Assembly: GCA_963721385.1 (NCBI GenBank)
Contig: CAVRJB010000006.1
Location: forward strand, 62,001-126,000
Reading direction: 5' to 3'
Length of the DNA stretch: 64,000 nt
From: DAOMFB01 sp963721385
GTDB taxonomy: Bacteria; Acidobacteriota; Thermoanaerobaculia; UBA5066
A program made the position numbers and the translations under genes. How positions within the stretch are numbered: position 1 is the first letter of the stretch; each line of letters begins with the position of its first letter. The notes under the pieces were generated by a model, which made no database searches, was not told the origin of the DNA, and saw nothing but the letters and a program-made list of their open reading frames with translations. Below are positions 20,002 to 29,141 of this stretch, in pieces.

Positions 20002-20770
20002 CGGGTCCGGCCGGCGCCCGAGTCCGGCCGGGACGATCGACGACGTCCTGGCCCGGCTGGAGCTGATCGTCGCGCGCTGCCTTCGCGACCGAAGCCGCGT
20101 CGGCTACTTCGCCGCGCTTTATCGCGCGGTGACGCGCCGGGTGCGCGACGGGATCGCGTCCGGCCGTTTCGAGAACGGCCCCCGCATGGAACGCCTCGAC
20201 GTGATCTTCGCCAACAGGTACCTCGACGCGGTCGACCAACTCTGGCGCGGGGAGGAACCGACCCGCAGCTGGCAACTCGCCTTCCGCGCCGCCGAGCGGC
20301 GGTCGCCGGTCATCCTCCAGCACCTTCTCCTGGGGATGAACGCCCACATCAACCTGGATCTCGCGGTTGCCGCGGCCGAGGCGGCCCCCGGCGATTCGCT
20401 GCCGGGTTTGAAGCGCGATTTCGACGAGATCACCGTCCTTCTGGACGAAATGATCCAGGGCGTTCAGGACCGGATCGCGGGCGTCTCTCCGTGGCTTGCC
20501 GTGATCGACGTCGCGGGGGGGCGGACGGACGAGGAGATCGGCAGGTTCGCCATCGGAAAGGCACGAAGCCTCGCGTGGTGCACGGCCGGGAACCTCGCGC
20601 CGCTCGGACCCGAAGCGCGGGCCCGGGCGATCTCGGTTCACGACGACGTCGTCGTCCTCGTCGGACAAGGCATCCTCTCGCCTGGCCCGCTGCTCCGGAC
20701 GGCGCTGCTCCTCGCCCGGGCCCGGGAGACCCGCCCCGTGCCGGAAGTGATCGAGGCGCTCACGACCTGA
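19998..20770 (+). CDS. DUF5995-like protein, frameshifted near start
   Basis: The body (from ~20030) reads IDDVLARLELIVARC, VGYFAALYRAVTRRVRDGI, ANRYLDAVD and LLLGMNAHINLDLAVA, a layout I associate with DUF5995. No start codon precedes this frame, but GTG 19998 overlaps the M20 stop and joins it if one base is corrected near 20030. His and Asp in GMNAHINLDL could bind a metal. No signal peptide. Function unknown. An in-frame GTG at 20129 would cut off conserved sequence. Confidence 0.6.
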
Positions 20771-20797
20771 GCGACGCCGCGCGGAACGGTCGCGCGC

Positions 20798-21136
20798 CTA
20801 GCGCTTGGCGGCCGGCGGCTCCAGCCGCCCGTGAAGGTCGCAGTGATCGCCGTGCGGGTGGTGGAGCGCCCCCGCGACCTCGTAGTCGACGTGGCCGCCG
20901 TGCGGGACGGCGGCGTGGCCGCACGCGTCACCGTGGCGGTCCCCGCATTCGACCGGGGCGCAGACACCCGGCCGGACGCGGTCGACCTCGAGCCGGTGCT
21001 CGTCGGCGTGGGCGTCGTGGGGCGCATGGAGGTGGCCGTCGTGCAGATAGTCCGCGTGGTCGCCGTGTCGGACCGCCCGGTGGCCGCAGCCGGGGCCGTG
21101 AACGTGGTCGTGTCGGTCGTGCTCGCGACAGGCCAT
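20798..21136 (-). CDS. histidine-rich metal-binding protein
   Basis: 112 residues with about 27 His and 4 Cys, soluble, without signal peptide. Two related halves can be seen: CGHRAVRHGDHADYLHDGHL followed by HAPHD..., and CGHAAVPHGGHVDYEVAGAL followed by HHPHGDHCDLH. This looks like an internal duplication of a His/Cys metal site. It starts at ATG 21136, 52 bases from and divergent to a ZnuABC-type zinc transporter operon, which suggests a role in zinc (or related metal) storage or delivery. The part linking the halves is variable. The metal is inferred from context. Confidence 0.75.
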   Translation of the reverse strand: MACREHDRHDHVHGPGCGHRAVRHGDHADYLHDGHLHAPHDAHADEHRLEVDRVRPGVCAPVECGDRHGDACGHAAVPHGGHVDYEVAGALHHPHGDHCDLHGRLEPPAAKR

Positions 21137-21188
21137 ACCCGATCGTCTCGCCCGGCGGGGGCGGCGTCAACCTGTCAGAATCGTCCGG

Positions 21189-22103
21189 ATGCCTCTGAGT
21201 CGCAGCCGGGCCGCGCGGACGGCCCTGCTCCTCGTCCTGCCCGTCGCCGCTGCCTGCGGGCGCGCGCCGCGTCCGGCGGAATCCGGGCCGCGAGTCGCAG
21301 CGGCGACGATCGCGCCGCTGGCCGACGTCCTCGCGCGCGTCGCCGGACCGTCGTGGGACGTCCGGACGCTCGTTCCGCCAGGCACGTCGCCCCATGTCTT
21401 CGAGCCGACGCCTCGCGAGGTGCGCCTCGCGGCACCGGCGCGGCTCCTCGTGACCGTCGGCGCCGGGTACGACCGGTGGGCGGCGAGGCTCGCCTCCGCC
21501 TGCGCGCCGGGAGCGGCTCTTTTCGACGCCGGCGCGGCCGTCGGCGTCGAAGCCCCGTCCAATGCGTCGAGCCACGATCACGAAGAAGGGGAAGCCGACC
21601 CGCACTGGTGGCTCGACCCGCGCCTCGTCGAGCGGGCACTGGGGCCTCTCGCGGAGAGGCTGGCCGCGTTCGACCGGGCCGGGGCCGACGGCTACCGGCA
21701 GCGCGCGGCGGCGTTCGCCGCGGAGCTCTCGGCGCTGGATGCCGAGATCGGCGCGTCGCTGGCGCCCGTCCGCGGAGGCGGGATCCTGTCGGCCCACAAC
21801 GCGTGGCCGCGCTTTGCGGCGCGGTACGGGCTGCGGACGGTCGGGTCGATCGAGCCCGTCCCCGGCCGCGAGCCGTCGCCGCGCGACCTCGCGGCGCTCG
21901 TCACGACGGCGCGCCGCGAGGGGATCCGGACGCTCTTCACCGAGCCGCAGTTCCCGCTCTCCGCGGCGCGCGTCGTGGCGGACGAGGCGGGAATCCGGGT
22001 CGTCATGGCCGACCCGATCGGCGGCGTTCCGGGGCGCTCGGGTTACGCTGAGCTGATGCGCTGGAACGCCCGGGCCTTCCGCGAGGGGCTCTCGCCCCGA
22101 TGA
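21189..22103 (+). CDS. znuA: zinc/manganese ABC transporter substrate-binding lipoprotein (ZnuA-like)
   Basis: 304 residues with a lipoprotein-type signal (LLVLPVAAACGRAP). It has the cluster A-1 metal-binding layout: VPPGTSPHVFEPTP with the first His, a His/Asp/Glu loop SSHDHEEGEADPHWWLDP with the second, SAHNAWPRFA with the third and MADPIGG with the terminal Asp. The His/Glu loop is typical of zinc binders. It overlaps the ATPase gene by 4 bases in a znuA-znuC-znuB operon, divergent from the His-rich gene. Confidence 0.88.
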   Translation: MPLSRSRAARTALLLVLPVAAACGRAPRPAESGPRVAAATIAPLADVLARVAGPSWDVRTLVPPGTSPHVFEPTPREVRLAAPARLLVTVGAGYDRWAARLASACAPGAALFDAGAAVGVEAPSNASSHDHEEGEADPHWWLDPRLVERALGPLAERLAAFDRAGADGYRQRAAAFAAELSALDAEIGASLAPVRGGGILSAHNAWPRFAARYGLRTVGSIEPVPGREPSPRDLAALVTTARREGIRTLFTEPQFPLSAARVVADEAGIRVVMADPIGGVPGRSGYAELMRWNARAFREGLSPR

Positions 22104-22771
22104 GCGTCGGGATCCGCTTCGAAGGGATCGACGTCCGGTTCGGCGGACGGCCCGTCCTCTCCGCCGCCACGGCGACTCTTCCCGCGGGGGAGCGGACCGC
22201 CCTGATCGGTCCGAACGGCGGCGGGAAGACGACGCTCGTCCGCGTCCTGATCGGGGCGCTCCGGCCGGAGGCGGGGCGCGTCGCGTTCGTCGACAACGCC
22301 GGCCGCGAGGTGCCTCGGCCGCGCATCGGCTACCTCTCCCAGCGCTCCACGCTCTCGGCCACGGCACCGGTCTCCGGACTCGACGTCGTCTCGTTGTCGC
22401 TCGACCCGCGCCCTGGCTTCGGGGTGCGCGCGGGGGCGCACGCGACGGCCGCCGCCGCCCTCCGCCGCGCGGGCCTGCCGGAGGAGGCCGTCTCGCAGCA
22501 GGTCGGCCGCCTCTCCGGCGGGCAGCGGCAGCGGGTCCTCCTCGCCCGTGCCATCGCGGGCGCGCCGGATGTCCTCGTCCTCGACGAGCCCGACACGGCA
22601 CTCGACGCCGAGGGGCTGAAGACGCTTCGGCGCGTCGTGGCCGAGGAGATCGCCGCCGGGCGAACGGTCGTCTACGTCACGCACGACAGCGCGGCGATGG
22701 GAGGGGCCGACCGCGTCTTCCGGGTGGACCGGACCGTGGCCGAGGAGCCCCCCGGCGAGGAGAGCGCGTGA
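22100..22771 (+). CDS. znuC: metal ABC transporter ATPase (ZnuC-like)
   Basis: 223 residues. Walker A GPNGGGKTTLVRV, Q-loop region GYLSQRSTLS, signature RLSGGQRQRVLLARAI, Walker B VLVLDEPDTALD and the switch His VTHDSA are present. It powers the metal importer with the flanking substrate-binding protein and permease, each overlapping by 4 bases. Confidence 0.92.
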   Translation: MSVGIRFEGIDVRFGGRPVLSAATATLPAGERTALIGPNGGGKTTLVRVLIGALRPEAGRVAFVDNAGREVPRPRIGYLSQRSTLSATAPVSGLDVVSLSLDPRPGFGVRAGAHATAAAALRRAGLPEEAVSQQVGRLSGGQRQRVLLARAIAGAPDVLVLDEPDTALDAEGLKTLRRVVAEEIAAGRTVVYVTHDSAAMGGADRVFRVDRTVAEEPPGEESA

Positions 22772-23574
22772 GCGAGTTCCTGGCGTTCCCGTTCTTTCAG
22801 CGGGCTCTCGCTGCCGGGGCGATCACGGCGGTTCTCTGCGGCGCGCTTTCGTTTTTCGTCGTCCTCCGGCGGCTCGCGTTCGTTGGCTCCGGCGTCGCGC
22901 ATGCCGCGTTCGGCGGTGTCGCGATCGCGACGCTCCTCGGCCTGCCCCCGGGCGCCGGCGCCCTTGCCGCGGCGTTGGCGGTCGCAGGCGCCACAGCGCG
23001 GGCCTCGGGCTCGTCGGAGGTGACGGAGGACGCGGCCGTCGGTGTCTTCACGGTCGCCGCGATGGCCGCCGGGGTCGTTGCCCTCGGATTCCTGAAGACG
23101 AACGTGGATCTCTTCGGCCTGATGTTCGGAAACATCCTGACGGTCGCCCCTTCGGACCTCGCCCTCCTTGGCGGAGCCTCCGCGGCCGTTCTCGCGGCGC
23201 TCGTCTATTTCTTCCGGCCGCTCCTCCTCGCGTCGGTCGACGAGGAGGGAGCGGCGGCCGCCGGCGTCCCGGTCGGGGCGATGCGGCTCCTCGTCCTCGT
23301 CCTGATCGCAGTGACCGTCGTCGTCGCCCTGAAGGTGGTCGGGATCCTCCTCGTCTCCGCGCTCCTCATTCTGCCGGGGGCGATCGCACGGGCGCTTTCG
23401 GCGCGCTGGCCGGGTTTTCTCGCCGGCTCGGTCGCGGCCGCGCTCGTGATGGTCGTGGGCGGCCTTTTCCTGTCGGTCGCGATCGACGTCGCCCCCGGGG
23501 CCTCGATCATCCTCCTCGGTGCGGTTCTGTTCGTTGTCTCGATTCTGGTCGTTCGCGCCCGAACCGTCGGATAA
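22768..23574 (+). CDS. znuB: metal ABC transporter permease (ZnuB/MntB-like)
   Basis: 268 residues, about eight hydrophobic segments. The ABC-3 permease pattern is clear: RALAAGAITAVLCGALSFFVVLRRLAFVGSG (split over helices 1-2), the coupling region around VAHAAFGGVAI and ALKVVGILLVSALLILPGA. It forms the membrane channel of the transporter. Starts in a 4-base overlap with znuC. The sodB gene begins 40 bases after its stop. Confidence 0.92.
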   Translation: MSEFLAFPFFQRALAAGAITAVLCGALSFFVVLRRLAFVGSGVAHAAFGGVAIATLLGLPPGAGALAAALAVAGATARASGSSEVTEDAAVGVFTVAAMAAGVVALGFLKTNVDLFGLMFGNILTVAPSDLALLGGASAAVLAALVYFFRPLLLASVDEEGAAAAGVPVGAMRLLVLVLIAVTVVVALKVVGILLVSALLILPGAIARALSARWPGFLAGSVAAALVMVVGGLFLSVAIDVAPGASIILLGAVLFVVSILVVRARTVG

Positions 23575-23614
23575 TCGACGCGCCGATCCGTCGGCGATTC
23601 TGAAAGGAGCTCCG

Positions 23615-24214
23615 ATGATCGAACTTCCTCCGCTTCCGTACCCCGACAACGCGCTGGCCCCCGACATCTCCTCGAACACTCTCTCGTTTCACTACGGCAA
23701 GCACCACAAGGCTTACGTCGACAACACGAACAAGATGATCGCCGGCACCGAGCTGGCCGACCTGCCGCTCGAGCAGGTCGTCCGCGCGGTGGCGGGGAAA
23801 CCCGACAAAGCCGGTCTCTTCAACAACTCGGCGCAGGTCTGGAACCACAGTTTCTATTGGAAGAGCATGCGGCCCAAGGGGGGCGGCGCGCCCTCCGGAA
23901 AGCTGAAAGAGAAGATCGAGTCCGATCTCGGCGGCCTCGAGAACTTCAAGAAGGAGTTCGCGAACGCCGGCGCGACGCAGTTCGGCAGCGGCTGGGCGTG
24001 GCTCGTCCTCGACGGCGGCAAGCTGAAGTGCGTGAAGACGCCGAACGCAGAGACCCCTCTCACGACGGCGGCGACGCCGCTCCTGACGATGGACGTCTGG
24101 GAGCACGCCTACTACCTCGACTGGCAAAACCGGCGCCCGGACTACATCACGGCGTTCCTCGAGCGCCTGATCAACTGGGAGTTCGCGGCGGAGAACCTGG
24201 CCAGGGCCCGCTGA
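23615..24214 (+). CDS. sodB: superoxide dismutase, Fe type
   Basis: 199 residues from ATG 23615, preceded by AAAGGAG at a good distance. The four metal ligands are visible: His in FHYGKHHKAYVDN, His in QVWNHSFYW, and Asp and His in DVWEHAYYLDW. The Gln in NNSAQVWNH is characteristic of Fe-dependent rather than Mn-dependent enzymes. No signal peptide, so cytoplasmic. Its position between two zinc-type importers may reflect metal and oxidative stress co-regulation. Confidence 0.95.
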   Translation: MIELPPLPYPDNALAPDISSNTLSFHYGKHHKAYVDNTNKMIAGTELADLPLEQVVRAVAGKPDKAGLFNNSAQVWNHSFYWKSMRPKGGGAPSGKLKEKIESDLGGLENFKKEFANAGATQFGSGWAWLVLDGGKLKCVKTPNAETPLTTAATPLLTMDVWEHAYYLDWQNRRPDYITAFLERLINWEFAAENLARAR

Positions 24215-24221
24215 CGCGGCG

Positions 24222-24996
24222 ATGACGGCGAGCCGGACGCTTCCGAACAAGCTCGTCCTCGTGCAGGCACGGGGAGAGCACCTGGAACCTCGAGAACCGC
24301 TTCACGGGCTGGACGGACGTTCCGCTCTCGCTCCGTGGCGTCGAGGAAGCCCGCGCCGCGGGGCGCCTCCTCCATGACGAGGGATTCCGATTCGACGTCA
24401 CCTTCTCCTCCGTCCTGAAGAGGGCCATCCAGACTCTCCAGATCGCGCTCGAGGAGATGGACGCCGTCTGGCTCCCGGTGGAGCGCTCGTGGCGACTCAA
24501 CGAGCGGCACTACGGCGCTCTCCAGGGCCTCAACAAGAAGGAGACCCAGGAGAAGTACGGCGAGAAGCAGCTTTTCGCGTGGAGGCGCGGCTACGCCGTC
24601 ATGCCGCCCGCCCTGGCGGACGACGACCCGCGCCACCCGCGATTCGATTCGCGCTACGCCGGACTGCCGCCCGAGATCCTTCCGGCGACGGAGAGCCTTC
24701 AGATCGTCGTCGGGCGCTTCCTCCCGTACTGGTACGACCGGATCGTCCCCCGCCTCGCTCGCGGGGAGAACGTCCTCGTGGCGGCGCACGGCAACAGCCT
24801 CCGGGCTCTCGTGAAGCACCTCGACGGCATCTCCGACGAGGAGATCCCGGAGCTCAACATCCCGACGGGGATCCCGCTGGTCTACGAGCTGGACGACCGG
24901 CTCCGCCGCGTGTCGAGCCGGTATCTCGGCGACCCCGAGGCCGCGAGGAAGGCCGCCCTCAAGGTGGCGAAGCAGGCGACGAACAGCGCAGACTAG
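24222..24996 (+). CDS. gpmA: 2,3-bisphosphoglycerate-dependent phosphoglycerate mutase, frameshifted near start
   Basis: ATG 24222 gives TLPNKLVLV; one extra base near 24262 changes frame exactly before the catalytic RHGESTWN, then ENRFTGWTDVPLS continues. Other active-site stretches are intact: SVLKRAIQTL, RSWRLNERHYGALQG, YEL-type C-terminus and AAHGNSLRALVKHLDG with the second catalytic His. About 257 residues restored, normal for dPGM. It interconverts 3- and 2-phosphoglycerate. Its end overlaps by 4 bases with the convergent permease gene. Confidence 0.9.
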
Positions 24997-25790
24997 CCGG
25001 GGTTCCGCGCCGCGGGCGCGAGGCGGACGAGGCCGGTCAGGAGGAGCGCGGCGACGAGGACCGGCCCGAACGGCTGGTTGAGGCCGATCGCCGCCGCGAA
25101 CGCGACGACGTAGGCCGCGACGGCGACGGCGGTGGTCCTTGCGAGGGCCCGCCGCCAGCCGTTCGCCCCGGCAAAGGCCGCCCACGGGGGCACGAAGACG
25201 AGGGCGAACGAGGCCATCACGCCGACCGACTGCGTCGCGAGGGCGACCGCGAAGGCCACCATGAGGTCGAACGCGAGGTGGATGCGGAAGGGGTTCTCCC
25301 CGTTCGCCGCGAGATGGTCGGGGAAGAACCGCTCGAGGAGGAGCCGCCGGGAGATCCGCGGCAGGAGGAGCGCGACGGCGGCGAGGAGGGCGGCCGCGCC
25401 CGAGAGGTGCGCGCCCGACGTGAAGTAGAGCTGACCGTCGAGGAGGGCGTGGCTCACCTCCTCGCCCTGCGCGCTGTTCGCGGCGCCGAGCAGGGCGACC
25501 GACCAGCCGAAGAGAAGAAGGAGGACGAAGACGTCGTTTCCCGAGCGGCGGATGGCCCCCTTTGCCGTCGCGGCGAGGCCGGCGGCGCCGAGGGCCCCCG
25601 CGATCGGGTGGATCCCGAGGAGAAGTCCGGCCACGCCCCCGGCGGCCGTGACCTGCGCCATCCCGAGCGACGCGAGCCACTCGTCGCGGAGGCGGACGTA
25701 CGCGCCGAGGAGAGGCATCGAGATGGCGAGGAGGAGCCCGTTCAGGAACGGGACGCGGAAGAGCGGGTCGACGACGAGCTGCCACTTCAT
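24993..25790 (-). CDS. second metal ABC transporter permease (ZnuB-like)
   Basis: 265 residues from ATG 25790, about eight membrane segments. ABC-3 features: FLNGLLLAISMPLLGAYVRL, LASLGMAQVTAAGG (coupling region), SVGVMASFALVFVPPWAA and a hydrophobic C-terminus. The start overlaps the ATPase stop (ATGA). Only distantly similar to the permease at 22768, so the two systems are not a recent duplication. Confidence 0.88.
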   Translation of the reverse strand: MKWQLVVDPLFRVPFLNGLLLAISMPLLGAYVRLRDEWLASLGMAQVTAAGGVAGLLLGIHPIAGALGAAGLAATAKGAIRRSGNDVFVLLLLFGWSVALLGAANSAQGEEVSHALLDGQLYFTSGAHLSGAAALLAAVALLLPRISRRLLLERFFPDHLAANGENPFRIHLAFDLMVAFAVALATQSVGVMASFALVFVPPWAAFAGANGWRRALARTTAVAVAAYVVAFAAAIGLNQPFGPVLVAALLLTGLVRLAPAARNPG

Positions 25791-26352
25791 CCCTGAAGCT
25801 CCACGACCCGGTCGGCGACCTCGTCCACGAAGCCCCGTTCGTGGCTGACGACGAGGACGCCGCGTTCGCTCCGCTTCTCGTGCAGGATCGAGACGAGCGA
25901 CTCGATCGTGGACGGCGCCATGTTGTTCGTCGGCTCGTCGAGGATGTGAAGGTCGGCATCTCCGCCGAGGCAGGCCCAGACCTCGAGGAGCTGAAACTGC
26001 CCCCCGGAGAGCTTGTCCGCGCGGAGGGCGAGGAGCGGCGCGAGCAGGGCCGGGGGCGCCGCGTGGTCCGCCCCCGTGAGCCGAAGCAGCTCGTTCCCGT
26101 TGAGCGGAATCCCTTCCGGCCGCGGCGGGAAGCTGCCGCTGAAGCGAGACGGTCAGCCCGGGGCGGCGCTCGATCCGGCCCGAAAGGATCCGGGAGCTCC
26201 CCGTCAGCGCGCCGATGAGCGTCGACTTTCCCGAGCCGTTCGGGCCGCGCAGGGCCACGATCTCGCCCGGGGTGACCTCGAACGAGATGGGGCCGACGAC
26301 GGGCTGCCGCGTAGCCCGCCACGACATCCCGATAGGCGAGAAGCGGCGTCAT
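25787..26352 (-). CDS. second metal ABC transporter ATPase (ZnuC-like), two frameshifts
   Basis: ATG 26352 gives LLAYRDVVAGYA; an extra base near 26309 leads to PVVGPISFEVTPGEIVALRG and Walker A GPNGSGKSTLIGAL; another near 26131 leads to PEGIPLNGNELLRL, signature DKLSGGQFQLLEVW, Walker B LHILDEPTNN and VVSHERGFVDEVADR. Ends VVELQG at 25787 overlapping the permease start. About 188 residues restored, short for the family. All core motifs are found, so the gene is probably functional in the organism. Confidence 0.8.
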
Positions 26353-27240
26353 TTCGAGGAGGCGATCGCCTCGACCCATCGGGCGATCATCGCAAAGTAG
26401 GCGTTCGCGTCGCCCTTCTCGCCGACCTCGACCGGCAGCCGGACCGCCTTCCAGCCGAGCTTGGACGCCAGAAAGTCGGGCCCCTGCGCCGATTGGTAGT
26501 CGGTGAAGAGAACGACGCCCTTCCGGCCGAAGAGCTGCCCGACGAGATCGGACAGGTGCTGGGCGGTCGGCGGGATGCCGGGAAGGGGCTCGACGTAGCC
26601 GAGGATCGGGACGCCGAGAAGGCCGAGCAGGTAGTTGGCGTCCTTGTGGTAGAGGATGACGCCGGGGGCGCCGCCGGCCAGCTCCTTCCACTTCGGGACA
26701 CGATCGCCGGCCGTCTTCGCGAAGGCCTCGGCGTTCGCGCGGTACGCCTCGGCGTGCGGCGGGTCGAGCTTGCCGAGGCGCCCCGCGAGGGCGCGGGCGA
26801 CGTCGGCCATCCGGACCGGGTCGAGAAAGAGGTGGGGGTTTCCCATCGGGTGGACGTCGCCGCGGGAGCGGTCGGTGTCGGCGCTCTTCTCGATGAGCGA
26901 GACCTGGGCGGCCGCCTCGAAGTAGCCGGGCTGGCCCGGGAGGAGCTTGCCGTTCGAAGCCCCCTGCAGCGCGGCCGGGAGCCATCCGACCTCCAGTTCC
27001 GCGCCGACCGAGACGAGGAGGTCGGCGTTCCTGAGGGCCACCATCATTGTCGGCTTCGCCTGGAGGAAGTGGGGGTCGCGGTCCGGCGGCGCGAGGACGG
27101 CGACGGAGACGTTGGACCCTCCGACGGTCCGGACGAGCATTCCCATGTTGGAGGTGGTGGCCACGACGTTCATGGCCGGCGTGCGCGACGGGCGCCGCGA
27201 GAGTTGCTGCGGCGAGGGCGGCGAGAGCGAGTCGTTTCAT
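26349..27240 (-). CDS. second metal-binding substrate-binding protein (ZnuA-like), frameshifted after signal peptide
   Basis: ATG 27240 encodes a signal peptide (MKRLALAALAAATLAAPVAHA). One extra base near 27180 leads into NVVATTSNMGMLVRTVGGSN. The cluster A-1 fold follows with DPHFLQAKPT (first His), NPHLFLDPVRMADVA (second His), VILYHKDANYLLGLLG (third His) and LFTDYQSAQGPDF. Unlike the first ZnuA there is no long His-rich loop, which may mean Mn, Fe or another divalent metal. The stop overlaps the ATPase start. Confidence 0.85.
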
Positions 27241-27250
27241 CACGATCCCT

Positions 27251-28717
27251 TCAGAACTTGTGCGCCCCGTGGACGCCGAGGCTGACCTGGAACTGCAGGA
27301 AGAACTGGTTGACCGATTGCCGGAGGCCGAGGAGCGGGATCTCGCTCCGGTCGTACTGCGCGCGGAAACGGGAGAATTCGGTCGGGTTGAACGTCAGCGC
27401 CGCCGTGAAGCGCTGAACGTCTCCGAAGCTCGTCTCCGTGCCGCCGACCGTGAGGCGGTTGACGCCGCCCGCCATGTCGTAGCGGAGCGCCCGCCTGGAA
27501 CCGCGGAAGAGAAGCCCGTAGACGGCCTGCACGTAGAAGCCGGTCTGCTTGATGCTCCGCGGAATTCCCGCGAGAGGCGCGTCCGCCGTGACGCCGGTCT
27601 GGTTCCGTCCGCGATAGATGAACTCGCCCTGGAGCGTCAGGTCTCCCTGCCCGAACGGCCGCGGGTCGTCGTGCTTGTAGACGGCGTCAAGACCCGTGAA
27701 CCAGCTTGTCCCCTGGCTGGCGACACCGCCGACCTGCTCCTGGAACATCGTGTCGTAGCCCCCCGAGGCTCCGAGCTGGAGCGCGTCCGAGTAGCCGACG
27801 TCGGGGGAGATCTTGAAGAACCCGGTGAAGAGGCGCGGTCCCGCCTTGGACGAGAGGGCCGGGTTCGCGTCCGGCGCCGAGGTAGTTCGCGACGCCCGGG
27901 TTCGTCCCCTGCAGCGCCTCGCCGCCGATCAGCATGTAGACGGGCGTCTTCGGGAGGTACGCGACCTGGACGCCGACCTCGTCGATCTGGCCGTCGAAGA
28001 ACATCGCGTACGGGAGGTTCTGGTCGACGAAGTCCCACTGGTGCGGGTGCTGCTTGTTGATGTAGCCGATGTCGCTGAAGAACTTCCCGGCCTTGACCGA
28101 GAGGCCGGGGAGGAGCTTCCGGGTCCGGATCCACGCCTCCTCCATGCCGACCTCGTCGGTGCTCACGGTCAGGATCGCCATGGCGTCGAAGTACGGGTCG
28201 ACCGCCGCCGGAGAACGTGAACTCCGTCTCGCCGAGGTTGAAGCCCGGCGAGAGGTCGCGGAAGCCTCCGGCGCCCGTCGCCGAGGAAGTTGTCCGACTG
28301 CGGGAAGAGGCTCATCCCCAGCCCCTTCCGGTCGTCGGCGTAGTAGAGCCCCTCCGCGACGACGGAGATGGCCGGATTGAAGGTGGTCCCCGACGTCACC
28401 TGTCCCGTCTCTCCCCACGAGGCGACGGGGAACGGCGTCAGTCCGGGACTCGTGACCGGGCCCGTTTCGCGCGCGGGCGCTGGTGGCGGCGTCGGAGCGG
28501 GCGCCGGCGTCGGGGCCGCCGACGGCGCCGCGGCGCGGGCGGACAGCTCCTTCTTCAGCTCCTCGAGCTGCCGCTGCATCTCGGCCTGCTGCTTTTCGAG
28601 GGCCTCGATCTTCTTCTCCAGCGCCTTTTGTTCGTCCTGGGACTGGCCGCGGGCGGACGCCGCCGCCAGCGCCAGAACGGCGAGGCAGGCGGCGAAAACC
28701 GGCGTTCGCATTCGCAT
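27251..28717 (-). CDS. outer-membrane beta-barrel protein with N-terminal coiled coil, three frameshifts
   Basis: ATG 28717 is preceded by AGGAG. A signal peptide (VLALAAASARG) precedes a short coiled coil (KKIEALEKQQAEMQRQLEEL) and an Ala/Pro linker, as in periplasmic trimerisation segments of OprP-like porins. The barrel part reads ISVVAEGLYYADD, FSDIGYINKQHPHQWDFVDQ, DEVGVQVAYLP and, at the end, FQVSLGVHGAHKF with a terminal Phe. Extra bases near 28280, 28207 and 27880 each change frame; the corrected protein is about 488 residues. It starts the operon with the second metal ABC transporter, so a porin for metal uptake is a reasonable inference. Confidence 0.75.
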
Positions 28718-28785
28718 GAGGAGGTCTCCTTGCCTGAGTCTCTGGGGGCTCCGGGCGCGGAGCCTGGAGCGCGAGGGGAGAGCCG

Positions 28786-29082
28786 TCAGGCGGCGGAGGG
28801 GGGGGCCCGGGGCGAGGCGCTCGAGACCGCTGGAGCGCCGGCGAGCCGCTCGATGGCGGGCTCGGCCGGCTGCGAGGGTCGGAAGGTCGGAGCGGCGAGA
28901 AGCGTGCCGTCACTCTGAGGCGCGTCGCCGACGTGCTGCCGGGCCGCCTGGCAGGCGGGGCAGCTCCGGTCGGCTGAGGCGCTCGCGTGCCGGTGGGGAA
29001 TCGCCTCCAGCACGAAGACGACGAGGACCGACAGCACGCAGGTCAGCGCGACCCCTTTCGCCGTCAGCTGATCCGCTTTCAC
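28786..29082 (-). CDS. small single-pass membrane protein with CPAC motif
   Basis: 98 residues from GTG 29082. One membrane helix (GVALTCVLSVLVVFVLEAI) is followed by PHRHASASADRSCPACQAAR and a Pro/Ala-rich tail. His-Arg-His plus Cys-Pro-x-Cys just outside the helix suggests a metal or redox site facing the periplasm. It resembles small DUF2946-like proteins of metal-resistance regions, but I cannot assign it firmly. Divergent from the Cys-rich gene at 29142, with which it shares a 59-bp upstream region. Confidence 0.6.
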   Translation of the reverse strand: MKADQLTAKGVALTCVLSVLVVFVLEAIPHRHASASADRSCPACQAARQHVGDAPQSDGTLLAAPTFRPSQPAEPAIERLAGAPAVSSASPRAPPSAA

Positions 29083-29141
29083 GGCGGCGAGAATAGCAGA
29101 GGGACGACGCCAGTCCGGTGATCGAATAGAATTCCCTGAAG

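Noticed and set aside
24142..27243. 1,033-codon minus-strand frame across gpmA and the second metal transporter
   Set aside because: Only its first residues (the signal peptide of the second ZnuA) are real; the rest is out of frame with the transporter genes.
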